Shown: piece by piece, positions 9,700 through 19,590 of the stretch
Layout: each line of letters starts with the position of its first letter
How positions within the stretch are numbered: the first letter of the stretch is position 1
Assembly: GCA_036245525.1 (NCBI GenBank)
Contig: BTPG01000008.1
Coordinates: forward strand, 31,781,823 to 31,845,822
Source of the DNA: Semisulcospira habei
Taxonomy: Eukaryota > Mollusca > Gastropoda > Semisulcospiridae
Direction: 5' to 3'
Length of the DNA: 64,000 nucleotides
Position numbers and translations under genes: made by a program
Notes under the pieces: model-generated
What the model was told of the DNA's origin: nothing
What the model saw: the letters and a program-made list of their open reading frames with translations, nothing else
The model's database searches: none

Positions 9700-11079
9700 C
9701 AGGGTTGATAGTCATTACTTTTTTTCTTTAATGAAATAACTTTTCTTTAATTCTGGTAAAAGGTTAAAGAAATAAATTTTCTTTACTTTTTTTTTAAATT
9801 AAAGAAATAAATTTTCTTTAATTTTTCTTTTTAATGAAATAAATTTGCGTTAAATACATAAATGATCATTTATTGCTCAGCTCAGACAAAAAAAAGTGGC
9901 ATGCAGTTGAAAAGTGACACGCCACCAGATTTCCTTCTCTACCAACTATCTAAAACACTATCTGGCCAGATACATGCAGTAGTTATGATAAGGGGGGAGA
10001 AAGAAAAAAGAAAAAAAAAAAAAAAACTCGGAAAACTGCACAGCGCAAGAAAAAGTCATGCGGCTAAAAACCGAACAATTCAGGCTTGTTTTATCTTATT
10101 TCGCGCTGCTGAAAAATCCACTCATCTGCAAGAGCCATAGATCCTCAAGAACCCCAGCAGTCTTGGGTAGGGGTGCGGGGGGTTGGTGGGTTAATGACGA
10201 TCTATGCCTACTACTATTAAAAATGTGTGCATGCACTCGTTCAGGTTTTCACCTGTGCTGTCCAATCGTTGCTGTACCATCTGCCTTCTCACTCCTGAAA
10301 CGAAAACCACGTACACTGCAAGAGGCATAGATCCTCATGAGCCCCCGCAACTGCGGGGGCGCATGACGATCTATGCCTCTTGCTGGGATAATCTGCGTTC
10401 TTGTTTCGCTCAAGCAAAGTGGATCCCTTAAGTTTTTCACCTGTCCAATCGTTGTTGTACCATCTGCCTTTTTACTCCTGAAACGAAAACCACCCAACTG
10501 AAAGAGGCATAGATCCTCATGAGCCCCCGCAACTGCGAGGCCTTGTGAGGATCTATGCCTCTTGCTAGGATAATCTACGCTCGTGATTTTCTCAAGCAAA
10601 GGGGATCCGTTAAGTTTTTCACCTGTCCAATCTTTGCTATACGAAAGCCATCTGCCTTCTCACTCCTGAAACGAAAACCACTCAACTGAAAGAGGCAAAG
10701 AGCCTCATGAGCCCCCGCAACTGTAGGGGGCTCGTTAGGATCTATGCCTCTTCCTGGGATAATCTACGCTCGTGATTGTCTCAAGCAAAGGGGATCCGTT
10801 CAGTTTTTCACCCAGAGGCATAAATCCTCCAAACCGCCTCAAACCGGCTGCAACTGGGTCAAACCGGCTTTCCGCATAGGCACCTGGTGTTCGTGGCGGA
10901 AAAACGAACTGAAGTAAGGAAATTTTTAACGAAAGAAATCGATAATCGTTACTTTTATTTTTTAATTCGTTGAATTTTCTTTAACTTAAAAAAAAAAAAT
11001 AACGCGTTAAATTTTCTTTAACCAAAAATATAATTTGTTAAATCGTTAAATCGTTATATCGTTAAATCTTCCAACCCTG
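9700..11079. mobile_element. hAT-like non-autonomous element carrying an A-hairpin array
   Basis: Bounded by CAGGGTTG at 9700 and CAACCCTG at 11079, flanked by the 8-bp direct repeat ACTGTATG (9692-9699 and 11080-11087). An 8-bp target duplication and CAGGG-type ends are hallmarks of hAT transposons. Subterminal sequence is rich in TTAAAGAAAT and TTAAATCGTT motifs. No transposase ORF. Confidence 0.85.
10128..10815. repeat. Tandem array of four MITE-A hairpins (~185-bp unit)
   Basis: Hairpins at 10128-10212 (degenerate), 10318-10383, 10500-10565 and 10687-10754, separated by repeated linkers with CCTGTCCAATCGTTG, CACTCCTGAAACGAAAACCA and CTCAAGCAAAGGGGATCC. The array is internal to the hAT-like element, so it was either carried or expanded there. 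Confidence 0.88.
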
Positions 11080-11589
11080 ACTGTATGACAAAGCAGGCAA
11101 AGATTACAAAGACATCACGAAAAAAAGAGACCTATAGAAAGCAATTGGACAGAGAGTCGGACTGACAGGTATGTGATTGAAATTAATTTTATTTTACCTG
11201 TGTCAACAATGTTATGGAACTGTGTCTGACTCTACCTGGGCCATCATTCCAAATGACCAAATTTTATCTCTCACAGCAAGAAAAAGACGAGCCGCCTCGA
11301 AAGCCGTCGACGGTTTTCCGCGTTCGGGTTCGTGCTCTACTATTTGAATGGCAAAACTGCTCAAAAGTCGCGTTCGCGTTCGTGTTCGCGTTGGACGCGT
11401 TCGCGTTCTGTATAAACGGACCCTTACGCGTCTTTTCCGCCGAACGGTAACGTCAGTGGCAGTAAATGTGTTAAGGCCTATACTGTTAAAATGTCACATT
11501 TAAGGGAGTTGTAACAGTTTTATACGTCATGTTTTCATCCTCGTGTATGCTGTGATTATTACCTGCGTGTCATAATGTTGTGGTACTAT

Positions 11590-11803
11590 TTAACTCATTC
11601 CGCCCGGCGGCCGTATTTCCCAAATTTTGGAGGCGTCATTTCATGACTATGCACCAGTTGCAGGAAATGAATCGACCATGATAATTCAAGGGCAGTGCCA
11701 GATTAGCTTGGCGCCGAAAGGCGCCAAGCTAGTCTGGCACTACACTTGAATTATCATGGTCGATCCATCTCCTGCTGTAGTGCGTCAGGGCTGAATGGGT
11801 TAA
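11590..11803. mobile_element. MITE-B, full length with TTAA ends
   Basis: TTAACTCATTCCGCCC to GTCAGGGCTGAATGGGTTAA. A regular hairpin with GGCGCCGAAAGGCGCC at the turn; a single A-to-G arm difference (AAGCTAGTCTGG). Confidence 0.9.
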
Positions 11804-12640
11804 GTCTTAAGTAACTGACACCAAGACACATTCCATTAAAAAAAAAAGGAAACATATGGCAATAAACTATTTTATCTTATCTTATCCTATCTTATAGATC
11901 TGATCTGATCTGATCTGATCTTTGACGGATGTTCGTTATATCAGCGAATAGATTACTCCTGGATATCGACAGATAAAAGTCTCCATTTATATACATGAAA
12001 TGAAAAGAACACTAAGAAGAGAGGTTGAAAACCCTTTAACTACATAAAAAATAAAATGCATTTCGGAGCTGAGATCCTTCCTCTGGTAATATGGAAACAA
12101 CGTAGAACAGAAAAGATCACACGAGAGAAAGAAACGATGATGGTCACACCAAAGATAATATAAAACCAAACAATGGATAGGTAACCCGTAGGTAAGCTTA
12201 CTGTTGCGTGGTATCAGTCTTCATGGATTGCTAGATGTCAACGATTCAATATTCAAAACAATTATTTTATTTTCCACAGCATAAGGCTACCATAGATCGC
12301 AGACGTATGTCTACAGTCAATAACAAAGAAGTGCGTTTTGACATGATACAAATACTCACGGATAAAAACTAAACCCTAATGGGCACTCAATCTATTGTAC
12401 GGTCTTCATCTACTACTTATTCTTCACACTGTACCCGTGTGCTTCGCTATGTGCCTCTGTTCTTCGATGGAGGGAGCTGACCAGTGTCCAGTATACATAT
12501 TTTTCTAACCTCAATACCTCCTTCCTGTGTGCGAGTCGTGACTGGTTCAAAAACCCAGCGGGGACGATCACGACAATGACTGATGGTGACCATCTTACGA
12601 TCATCTTATTGCGGTAGAGTGTAGTGGACAACCGCATCCA
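11804..12640. other. No gene; short simple repeats and a repeat-P fragment
   Basis: Holds (TCTTA)n and (GATCT)n tracts at about 11870-11920 and, at about 12026-12112, a diverged stretch resembling repeat P (GAAAACCCTTTAA ... GAGATCCTTCCTCTGG). No coding signal. Confidence 0.45.
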
Positions 12641-12643
12641 TCT

Positions 12644-12709
12644 GCAAGAGGCACAGATTCTCATGCGCCCCTGCGGCAGCAAGGGCTCGGTTGAATCTAT
12701 ACCTCTCGC
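12644..12709. mobile_element. MITE-A hairpin, diverged
   Basis: GCAAGAGGCACAGATTCTCA left arm and TTGAATCTATACCTCTCGC right arm; the GC centre is eroded (CCCCTGCGGCAGCAAGGGCT). Confidence 0.7.
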
Positions 12710-12879
12710 TGGAACACACCGGTGATATTATGAGACCTTAGATTGAGGAAGTGATCTGTATATTATTTTGTACTTCACCGTCTAGAGCACCAAGCTACTA
12801 AATAACCAGCCAGCTCACTTGAAAAGTGCACTGAGGAAAGAGAAAGAGGACGGCAGAGAAGAACTGTGTACCTGTGTGT

Positions 12880-12950
12880 GTGTGGAGAGAGAGGGGTGTA
12901 GGAGGGGGGGGGGGCGAGGCAGGGGGAGCAGTAGGGGGGAGGGTGTTAGG
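12880..12950. repeat. G-rich tract
   Basis: Runs of G up to about 10 on the + strand with A and T interruptions; several G-runs within 60 bp could form G-quadruplexes. Confidence 0.7.
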
Positions 12951-12993
12951 TCTATGTATGTTTTCTGTGATGGATGATGTGTTAGTGAAACCT

Positions 12994-13106
12994 TTAACCC
13001 CTTGAGTGCTACTGACGATAAATACAGTTCTCCGGAAAAGACACTGACTGACACATCCTTTAGGCAAAGCCGTATCGTGAGTAGCAGTCACGTGGTTACG
13101 TTTTAA
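12994..13106. mobile_element. MITE-F with TTAA ends
   Basis: TTAACCCCTTGAGTGCTACT, GACGATA and CCGGAAAAGACA pair imperfectly with CGTATCGTGAGTAGCAGTCA. The right TTAA (13103-13106) is shared with the next MITE-B. Confidence 0.72.
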
Positions 13107-13308
13107 CCCATTTACCCCCCGACGCACTACAGCAAGAGATGGATCGACCATGATGATTCAAGGGTAGCGCCAGATTAGCTTGGCGCCTGACGGCGCCAAG
13201 CTAATCTGGCACTACCCTTGAATTATCATGGTCAAGCCATCTCCTAAAACTGGTACACAGTCTTTAGGTGACACCTCTACAATTTGAGAAATGCGGCTTT
13301 GAGGTTAA
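13103..13308. mobile_element. MITE-B, full length with TTAA ends
   Basis: TTAACCCATTTACCCCCCGA to GGCTTTGAGGTTAA. Long, almost perfect hairpin. The TTTAGGTGACACCTCTACAA flank lies at the right, so it is inverted relative to the copy at 3114. Confidence 0.9.
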
Positions 13309-13715
13309 ATGGAATAAGTATTGCTTTGTTATCGCCGCACGCCATAGCCCCATCAACGGTCACAGACGTTCAATTTTTGTGTCAGGTACATTAGTTTTAA
13401 CGAACTGGAGTCTAAGAAGTTCAAGTTACAGGAACGAAACTTTCCGCTGGTTTGTACTCAGTTGTATTCGTCTGTACTCATTTGTACTTAGGTGTGTACA
13501 CCACTGGACTCGTATTATACAGATCGACGGAGGTTGGATTCCTAGCTGCCTTTTTTTTTTTTTAATGTGTATAGATTTTGAAATGTGAAGTAAGACAAGA
13601 AACCTGCGTCACCCTGCGAAAAGAAAAATCAAATTAAAGCAAAGAAAGAAAGAAAATATAAAACAAACAAACAAACAAACAAAAAACAACAGAAGAATGA
13701 ACCGAACAGTGAAAG

Positions 13716-13717
<2 letters not shown>

Positions 13718-13785
<68 letters not shown>

Positions 13786-13830
13786 GCACACACACACACA
13801 CACACACACACGTACACACACACACACACT

Positions 13831-13890
<60 letters not shown>
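13718..13890. repeat. (CA)n microsatellite
   Basis: About 170 bp of CA with CG, TA and CT interruptions. Confidence 0.97.
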
Positions 13891-13893
<3 letters not shown>

Positions 13894-13899
13894 CACAAA

Positions 13900-14110
13900 C
13901 ACAAATCGTGAAACAAACAAGCAAAATAAATAAATAAATAAATAAACGAACAAGAAAGCAATGAAGTACAGTAGCTGAAGCAGAAGCAACAGCAACAACA
14001 CCATCAACGTCATCGTCATCTTCATCATCACCATCATCATCATCATCACCATCATCATCATTATCACCAACAACAAACAACAACAGCAATAACAACAACA
14101 GTTACAACAA
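13900..14110. repeat. A-rich and CAT/CAA trinucleotide tract
   Basis: AAACAAACA-type and ATAA repeats followed by (CAT)n and (CAA)n runs at about 14000-14110. Confidence 0.85.
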
Positions 14111-14219
14111 CAATGAAAAACTGTATTCATATTTATATTTATTATTTTTAAAAAATCACCCAAAACGTGAACGAGTATATTATACACTTTCACGTTTTTT
14201 TGGCTTATTGCGCTACAAC

Positions 14220-14585
14220 GTTACCTTCTGTGGTCCACATCAGATGTGAGCACGCGACAGTCCCGGCAGGTACGCTGGACTCTCCCTCTACCTTCACCTT
14301 CTAAACTGTCCTGTGGACGTGATTCCTTCGTTTGTATCCGCACTGATCCATTGTCCCTTTTAATATGCACGAGGAACCAATCTCCCACTCTTCGATTCTC
14401 ATCCTTACATGCAATCACATTTCACTCTCACAATCGATCCCCTAACGCTTTCGACATTTCGGAGGCTGTTCTTGCCAGCTTAAACACTTCTGGTCCATGG
14501 CCTGATATTCACTCCCTCGAGGACCGCCTGTGTTTGTAATCTAGCTGACGAGACACTTCGCCAGTGGCGGACAGAGAAAAGTCAA
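14220..14585. other. No gene confirmed
   Basis: Unique sequence. A minus-strand open frame of 65 codons (14418-14221) ends in a segment with TCRDCR, reminiscent of a zinc-binding pair, but too short to name. Confidence 0.35.
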
Positions 14586-14589
14586 GTAA

Positions 14590-14655
14590 GCAAGGGGCAT
14601 AGATCTTTATGAGCCCCCGCAGTCGCGGGAGCACGTGAAGATCTATGCCGCTTGC
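14590..14655. mobile_element. MITE-A hairpin
   Basis: GCAAGGGGCATAGATCTTTA left arm and GTGAAGATCTATGCCGCTTG right arm. Both arms carry the same ATCTT/AAGAT variant; the GCCCCCGCAGTCGCGGGAGC centre has one mismatch. Confidence 0.82.
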
Positions 14656-14989
14656 AGATCTGCAGAGGGCTTGCGTTCATTTAAGACCTGCCGTGTGTTT
14701 GTAAGATGGGATGATCCCGCGGCTTTTCTGCCAGAACTAATCCTCTTTCCCTTGGCAAGGCGCATGCATACCACTGATTGGAGCCTAAGGGTGCAATGAG
14801 TGAGCTTGCTGAGGAAATCTCTTCAAACGGCAAGCCTCCGACTGATCAGTCTGAGAACGAATAAGTTTTGAGACGGGTCTTCTGTAGTTGTCTGTGACCC
14901 ATCGACTGCCTAAAAAAAGGCAACACGATCCAACTGCAAGAGATGGACAGATCGCAGATCAATCTGGGAAGGACTGAGTTTCTTCAGTT

Positions 14990-15173
14990 GACTGCCTAGA
15001 AATGGCAATGACGATCTAGCTGCAAGAGACATAGATCCTCATGAGTCCCCATCAGATGCAGGGGCTCAAGAGTATCTATATGCCTCTTGCTGGCATCACT
15101 TTGAATCCGTGTTCCTGAGACTCCAATCGCTCTTTGGGGTGCAATTAACACAGTCTGCGTCAACTGGCATTAA
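14990..15173. mobile_element. MITE-A sharing its right TTAA with the next A element
   Basis: Hairpin core 15022-15090, imperfect centre (CCCCATCAGATGCAGGGG). The right flank ends GCGTCAACTGGCATTAA, and that TTAA is the start of the neighbouring copy. The left end is decayed. A partial duplicate of its left flank lies at about 14880-14945. Confidence 0.75.
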
Positions 15174-15390
15174 CCCTCCAGCATTGACTGCTGAGAAAAA
15201 CCGAACACGACCTATTTGCAAGCGACATAAATCCTCATGAGCCACCACAGTTGCAGGGGCTCATGAGGATCAGTGCCTCTTGCAGGGATCAATTTGTATC
15301 CATGTTCCTCGGGCGATTGTGGCTTTCGGTCGCAGAATTAACGAAGATTTCTGAAACAAAATATACGTATATTGGTAGGGAAGGGGTTAA
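15170..15390. mobile_element. MITE-A, full length with TTAA ends
   Basis: TTAACCCTCCAGCATTGACT to GTAGGGAAGGGGTTAA; core 15218-15283. Right flank has CCATGTTCCTCGGGCGATTG and AACGAAGATTTCTGAAACA, typical of the family. Confidence 0.86.
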
Positions 15391-15649
15391 AAACCTTAAT
15401 CCTCTTTGCTGGCGCCATTTGATTCATATATGCGAGGATCCGATCGTTTACTGGTTCATTAAACGATAAACTTTGTAATCATAGATGAAAAATGTGCTGT
15501 CAGTCTTTGTCCAGATTTTCTCGTCTGCATGAATATCTTTAGATTTTCACTAGCGTCACCGCCCATAGAGGCACACGAAATGCAGTTGCTGCTCGAGAAC
15601 GGTCTTCAAATGTGCCTACATCTACCTTCCTCAGATAGAGAAAGTCCTT

Positions 15650-15757
15650 GCAGTCAGAGGCTGCCGGCACGACAGCGGTAGATCGGTCGGCCACGATAGT
15701 TCAAGGTTATTGGCGGATTAGCTTTGCGCCAAGGAGGCACATTTGGTAATCTGACAT
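15650..15757. mobile_element. MITE-B, heavily diverged
   Basis: GGCCACGATAGTTCAAGGTT, GGCGGATTAGCTTTGCGCC and GGTAATCTGAC retain the B layout; the right arm then breaks into a T-run. Confidence 0.55.
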
Positions 15758-15843
15758 TTTTTTTTTTTTTAGCTGGCTCTCAATTTTCAACTGCGAAAGT
15801 CACTATTAAAGCTTGAATGAGTATAAGAACATATGTAAAACCA

Positions 15844-16055
15844 TTAACCTTTTAGTGTCAGTTAACGTAGACTATTTCTCAAATCTTTTCAAAATTCAAC
15901 TCCAAAGAGACAAATCGTCCTGGGATACTGTACTCAGAGTGGCGTCAGCAAAAGGCATAAATCCTCATGCGCCCCCGCAAATGCGGGGGCTCATGAGGAT
16001 CTATGTCTCTTGCAAATGGATAGCGTTGATTTTCTCTCGGCAAAAGCGGCGTTAA
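15844..16055. mobile_element. MITE-A, full length with TTAA ends
   Basis: TTAACCTTTTAGTGTCAG to CTCGGCAAAAGCGGCGTTAA. The core at 15948-16013 has an excellent GCCCCCGCAAATGCGGGGGC centre. Confidence 0.85.
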
Positions 16056-16496
16056 GAGAATCGAAATTTACCAGACAAGCTTTTGGAAAGTCTTTTTTTT
16101 TTTTTTTTAAACGCAGAATGCAATTCGGTGTATGTCATCCTCCGATGATAGAAAGTTTTTCTTCTTCTTCAAAATCAAGGTACGCCAAGGCTTGTCCGAC
16201 GCTATGAATAATGGTATTGCCCTCTCCGGCCGTACGCCGAGCATCACGGGTATTGCGTCATTGGTTTAATCTCCTCAGCTTCATACATCGATTGCGGCGG
16301 TGATCAAAGTTTGGCACCCTCGTCCTTTATTGCTCGTGACGTCAACGCGGCTGCGGGAACAGTGATAGCTGCTAGCCCATTCCATGGCAAAATGATGTTC
16401 GACCACAAATCAGCTCTGGAATCTCCTTGAGCAGTCCAGATAACCGCCTTCTTCTGAGCAGCTAAGATAGAAGTAACTGAGGTCGATTCATTTCCA
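16056..16496. other. No gene recognised
   Basis: Unique sequence with a T-run at about 16091-16109. Confidence 0.35.
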
Positions 16497-16537
16497 GCAA
16501 GAAGCATAGATTCTCATGAGAATCTATGACTCTTGCA
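16497..16537. mobile_element. Minimal loopless MITE-A hairpin
   Basis: GCAAGAAGCATAGATTCTCA immediately followed by TGAGAATCTATGACTCTTGC. The entire GC centre is missing, leaving only two ~20-bp arms back to back around TCATGA. Confidence 0.8.
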
Positions 16538-17017
16538 GGCGTTCGAGGATTATGTTGATGACCTGTCTAATCACATTCGACAGATTCGATATTGACACTC
16601 ACCAGAGCGGCTTCGTGCGCGACACATTCAGGCTCCGAAATTTGTTCTCTACTTGAACTTGTGCGGCATCGGGCATTGGAGACAAATCCTAAATGTTCCC
16701 TCGTCGATCACTTAGATTACAAAAACTGCAAAAGAAAAAGTTTCTAGAAGATTAGCATCGAAGTTTTACTCACAGCGACCGATCAATGCTGGGTGTAAGC
16801 GACGCTTTGTTTCCCAAGTTTTTGGCTCCAATGTTTTGGTTGTCCATATTTCGGGTCAACCTTTATATCCGATGGGTGCGCGCGCAGTGTACTGTCTACG
16901 CGCGCGGTGCCACTAGTCGAGGATAGTAAGAGCTATAGTGAGATATCAGGCACACGCTTTAACGCTCCGATGTTGTCCTCTCTCAAGATGTATGATATAA
17001 ATGAGCCGATCTCATAC
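16538..17017. other. No gene recognised
   Basis: Unique sequence with a small palindromic GCGCGCGCAG...CGCGCGCGG motif at about 16868-16905. Confidence 0.35.
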
Positions 17018-17085
17018 AGCGCGAGGCGAAGATTCTCAGGAACTCCTGCAGCTGCAGAGGCTCATGATAATCTATGCCTCTTGCA
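17018..17085. mobile_element. MITE-A hairpin, diverged
   Basis: CGAAGATTCTCAGGAACTCC left arm, GGCTCATGATAATCTATGCC and TCTTGCAG right arm, with a CCTGCAGCTGCAGAGG turn. Confidence 0.7.
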
Positions 17086-17297
17086 GCGAGGAGGAGATTG
17101 CTCGGGCACTGTAATATTGGATATGACAAGTGTCTCGGTCGTTCAGTCACCCCTCTCCGAACACTCTCCCGTGTTGATTGCACGGGCTGTACGTGCCAAA
17201 CATCGGCACGAGACACTGGCCAATCGGTTAAACTATCAGAGGTTCTTCAGTTAGGCCAAAACGCACTTTGAGGGGCCAGGAATGCCTGTTGTAAACT

Positions 17298-17512
17298 TTA
17301 ACCTTTTCATTGTCGAGAAAAATGGAACACAACCCAACTGTAAGAGACATAGATCCTCATGAGACCCCGCGACTGCGGGGGTTCATGAGGATCTATGCCT
17401 CTTGCTGGAATAACTTTGCGTTCATGTTCATTTGGTTTCAGTGGGGATCTTGACGTTAAATTTACAATGAAATCAAAAACACAATCAGCGACCACTGGCA
17501 GTAAAGGGTATA
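17298..17512. mobile_element. MITE-A, near full length
   Basis: TTAACCTTTTCATTGTCGAG at the left and CACTGGCAGTAAAGGGTA at the right (right TTAA mutated). Core 17340-17405, near-perfect. Confidence 0.82.
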
Positions 17513-17830
17513 CGTTCAGATCTCTTTTGTAATGAGTATCACAAAATGTCGACACAATTAACAGCAATTATATATAATATTTTCTCTGATGGTCTAGACC
17601 ACTAGAATATATGACATCTGCGCACTGCAATTTCATGAGGGTTGCGTGGTTTTGTCGTGCCTGTTGTCATAACTTCAATGCCGCCAGCAACTAGTGACCG
17701 CTCAAAGCGCTAATTAACCTTTACGCTTACACGAATAGTTACCAAATTACTCAGACACGTGCCAAGGACAAAGCATGCAGTGAGACAGACAACAGACACG
17801 GGCTTACACATTTGCGAGATGAGATCCTCG

Positions 17831-18038
17831 TTAACCCCCTCACTGCCGAGAAAAAATGGAACTCCATCAAACTGCAAGAGGTATAGATCCTCATAAGCCC
17901 CCCGCAGTTGCGGGGACTCATAAGAATCAATGCCTCTTGCTGACACCACTTTGTGTCCATTTTTCTGGGAAGGCTCGGGCTCTTTGGCATTAAAATAACG
18001 AAGATCGCAGGAACCAAATCTGGCATTGAAGAGGGTAA
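17831..18038. mobile_element. MITE-A, near full length
   Basis: TTAACCCCCTCACTGCCGAG to CTGGCATTGAAGAGGGTAA. Core 17874-17940. Family flanks CCACTTTGTGTCCA and AACGAAGATCGCAGG are present. Confidence 0.84.
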
Positions 18039-18081
18039 TGATATGGAAGAAGCCGGAGCTAGCGAAAATTAGACTACAGCA

Positions 18082-18185
18082 CGTTAACCCCTTTTTTTCT
18101 CTGGCCCCAGCTGCGAAAGATGGATCGATCATGACAATTCTAAGATAGTGTCTGGTGAGCTTGGCACCTGAGAGGCCGCACGTGA
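18082..18185. mobile_element. MITE-B left half only
   Basis: TTAACCCC..., GATGGATCGATCATGACAAT and GTGTCTGGTGAGCTTGGCAC form one arm; the second arm is absent and replaced by other sequence leading into foldback K. Confidence 0.6.
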
Positions 18186-18209
18186 GGCAAACCATACCCT
18201 TCGGGTGCT

Positions 18210-18335
18210 ACCCATCTCCAGTGGCTAGTCGCACCAGTGAGCTTAGTCCTGCGCCAGCCACAAAGTAAGGTGCTCCGATATAGCAGAGCATCTTGCTTAG
18301 CGGTTGCTGCAGGATTATGAGCTGAATCATGTAAC
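18210..18335. repeat. Foldback K, copy 2
   Basis: GAGCTTAGTCCTGCGCCAGC, TGCTCCGATATAGCAGAGCA and TTGCTTAGCGGTTG reproduce the core of 968-1140. Confidence 0.65.
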
Positions 18336-18399
18336 TTACCCTTGCGTCTTGCGTGGTAAATCTTGTTTAGTGAGTGATTTTCGTAGCGCCCGAAAAAGA

Positions 18400-18760
18400 A
18401 ACATGAACGTTTCTGCAGTAAACTCCGGATATAACAAAGTGCACAAGGACCCACACTTTTTGTCGTTATACCCGAAGTTTGTTAAAAACGGATTAAATTA
18501 TATATACACCAGTGAAATTCGGATACAACAAAATCAACAGTGGACCCAATTTGTTTCTTGTATCCAAAGTTTGTTCTAAGCAAAGTAAATCACATAGATT
18601 TTTTTTTGTTATGACCTCTGAAGAAGTTTGTTATATCCGAATTTTGTCATATCCAACCTTCTTATAAGCGAAGTAGACATTACATAGAAAATGTGTGGTG
18701 GTGACTTTTGCAAAAGTGTTGCTATATCGGGTATTTGTTAAATCCTACCTTGCAATACGC
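18400..18760. repeat. Repeat L (pogo/Tigger-like MITE?)
   Basis: Five or more repeats of a CGGATATAACAAA / TATATCCGAATTTTGT motif on both strands, with CTTATAAGCGAAGT near the right end. Probably a non-autonomous DNA transposon with reiterated terminal motifs. Confidence 0.5.
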
Positions 18761-18779
18761 GAAACTGACTGTATGCTGT

Positions 18780-18905
18780 TTTTGCCGTTTGTTTTGTTGT
18801 TGTTGTTGTTGTTGTTGTTGTTTGTTTTGTTTGGTTATTGTCGTTAATGTTGTTAATGTTGTTGATGTTGACGTGTCGTCATCGCCATTGTCGTTGATGT
18901 TGTTG
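18780..18905. repeat. (GTT)n-type trinucleotide tract
   Basis: TTG/GTT repeats with GTTAAT and GTTGAT variants. Confidence 0.85.
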
Positions 18906-18939
18906 CCCGCCAAGCTGTTCGGAAGCACGACCCTTGATA

Positions 18940-19077
18940 TGTTTAACTCATTCGAGATTAGCCGCCTCCGGATACGCGGCATAAGCGACCAGAAGGTCGA
19001 TGTCGACCTGAAGACCTTTTACACACTGGGTGTGCATAAGCCGCGTATCTGGAGGTTGCATGTCTCGAATGAGTTAA
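18940..19077. mobile_element. Foldback H with TTAA ends
   Basis: TTAACTCATTCGAGATTAGC at the left; CATGTCTCGAATGAGTTAA at the right. Arms CCTCCGGATACGCGGC and GCCGCGTATCTGGAGG pair well. The centre carries GAAGGTCGATGTCGACCTGA, resembling a half of foldback G. A TTAA-bounded MITE with a core different from A and B. Confidence 0.78.
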
Positions 19078-19282
19078 GTCCGGCCTTCTCTTGTGTCTCG
19101 GCCAGTGAACATTGCTCACCAGGCGGATCCAAAATGGAGGGGCCTTTAATCCTGGAGGCAATTTACAAGTGGCTGAAATTAGACGTAAATGCTCCTAGTC
19201 AATGAAGCAATTAGGCGGAAAGGATGTTCCCCAGCTGTGAAGTGCCTACTTTGACTTGCAGATTTCTGCCCATATCACGCGA

Positions 19283-19408
19283 CACCAGCATACCCGGTGA
19301 GCAAAAGGTCTTCAGGCCGACATCGACCTTCTGCTGGCCCGTGCACAGCTAGGGACCACAGCGACCGATGTCGGTCCGAGGACAGGTTTCGCCCATGCTG
19401 GTTACGCG
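19283..19408. repeat. GC-rich foldback G, diverged
   Basis: ACCAGCATACCCGGTGAGCA pairs distantly with GCCCATGCTGGTTACGCGGG; inner AGGCCGACATCGACCTTCTG pairs with GACCGATGTCGGTCCGAGGA. Confidence 0.6.
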
Positions 19409-19504
19409 GGACATTTTACTTCGAGAGGCAAAGATTTTTCTCACATTTCGCTATTACTTTTGAAGCACTACTTGCGCGTCGCTGAAGTTGGATAAACTGG
19501 GACA

Positions 19505-19590
19505 CCGCAAGGGTAGTGACTGATTAGCGTGGCCCTTAAAGGCGCCACACTAATCAGTCACTATCCTTGAGCAGCCACAAGTTGACCCAT
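19505..19590. mobile_element. MITE-B variant with matched arm changes
   Basis: AGGGTAGTGACTGATTAGCG on the left, CACACTAATCAGTCACTATC on the right. Both arms share the changes TGACTGATTAGCGTG and CACACTAATCAGTCA relative to the family. The outer GACCATGATAATT arm is lost. Confidence 0.75.

Larger units (their letters stand above)
9645..11168 (+). pseudogene. MADF-domain ORF of the Harbinger-like element, split by a hAT-like insertion
   Basis: Piece 1 (9645-9699) reads MDKTEAMILEIEKNHVLY. Piece 2 (11081-11168) continues LYDKAGKDYKDITKKRDL, a TAG where MADF domains have Trp, then KAIGQRVGLTG, ending at a GTATGT splice donor. EIEKxxxLYD...DYKD...R...W is the pattern of the N-terminal half of a MADF/Myb-SANT DNA-binding domain, found in accessory proteins of Harbinger transposons. 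The two parts join exactly at the 8-bp duplication ACTGTATG. The remainder of the domain is missing, so the gene is dead. Confidence 0.78.
9380..11423. mobile_element. PIF/Harbinger-like non-autonomous element
   Basis: Terminal inverted repeats of about 50 bp: left AGGTCCGTTTATACAGAGCG, right complement GGGTCCGTTTATACAGAACG, both continuing into GCGAACGCGAACG repeats. A TTA flanks each side (9377-9379 and 11424-11426), matching the 3-bp TWA duplication of PIF/Harbinger elements. Inside is the remnant of a MADF-type ORF, the second gene typical of this superfamily. No transposase is visible. Confidence 0.85.
9326..11474. mobile_element. MITE-F split by a 2-kb insertion
   Basis: Left part: TTAACCGACTGACTGCTACT then GACGATACTGTTCGGTGGAA. 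Right part: TTTTCCGCCGAACGGTAACG, GTCAGTGGCAGTAAATGTG, TTAA. The arms pair across the Harbinger-like insertion at 9380-11423. Other F copies or halves: 12994-13106, 22818-22853, 57266-57368. Confidence 0.82.

Noticed and set aside
14221..14418. C-terminal zinc-finger of a piggyBac-type transposase
   Set aside because: Only one CxxC pair (TCRDC) in a 65-codon frame; no DDD catalytic region nearby. Tempting because TTAA MITEs abound, but unsupported.
18708..19205. 165-codon plus-strand frame
   Set aside because: It crosses a GTT trinucleotide tract and the H foldback; no domain or splice context.
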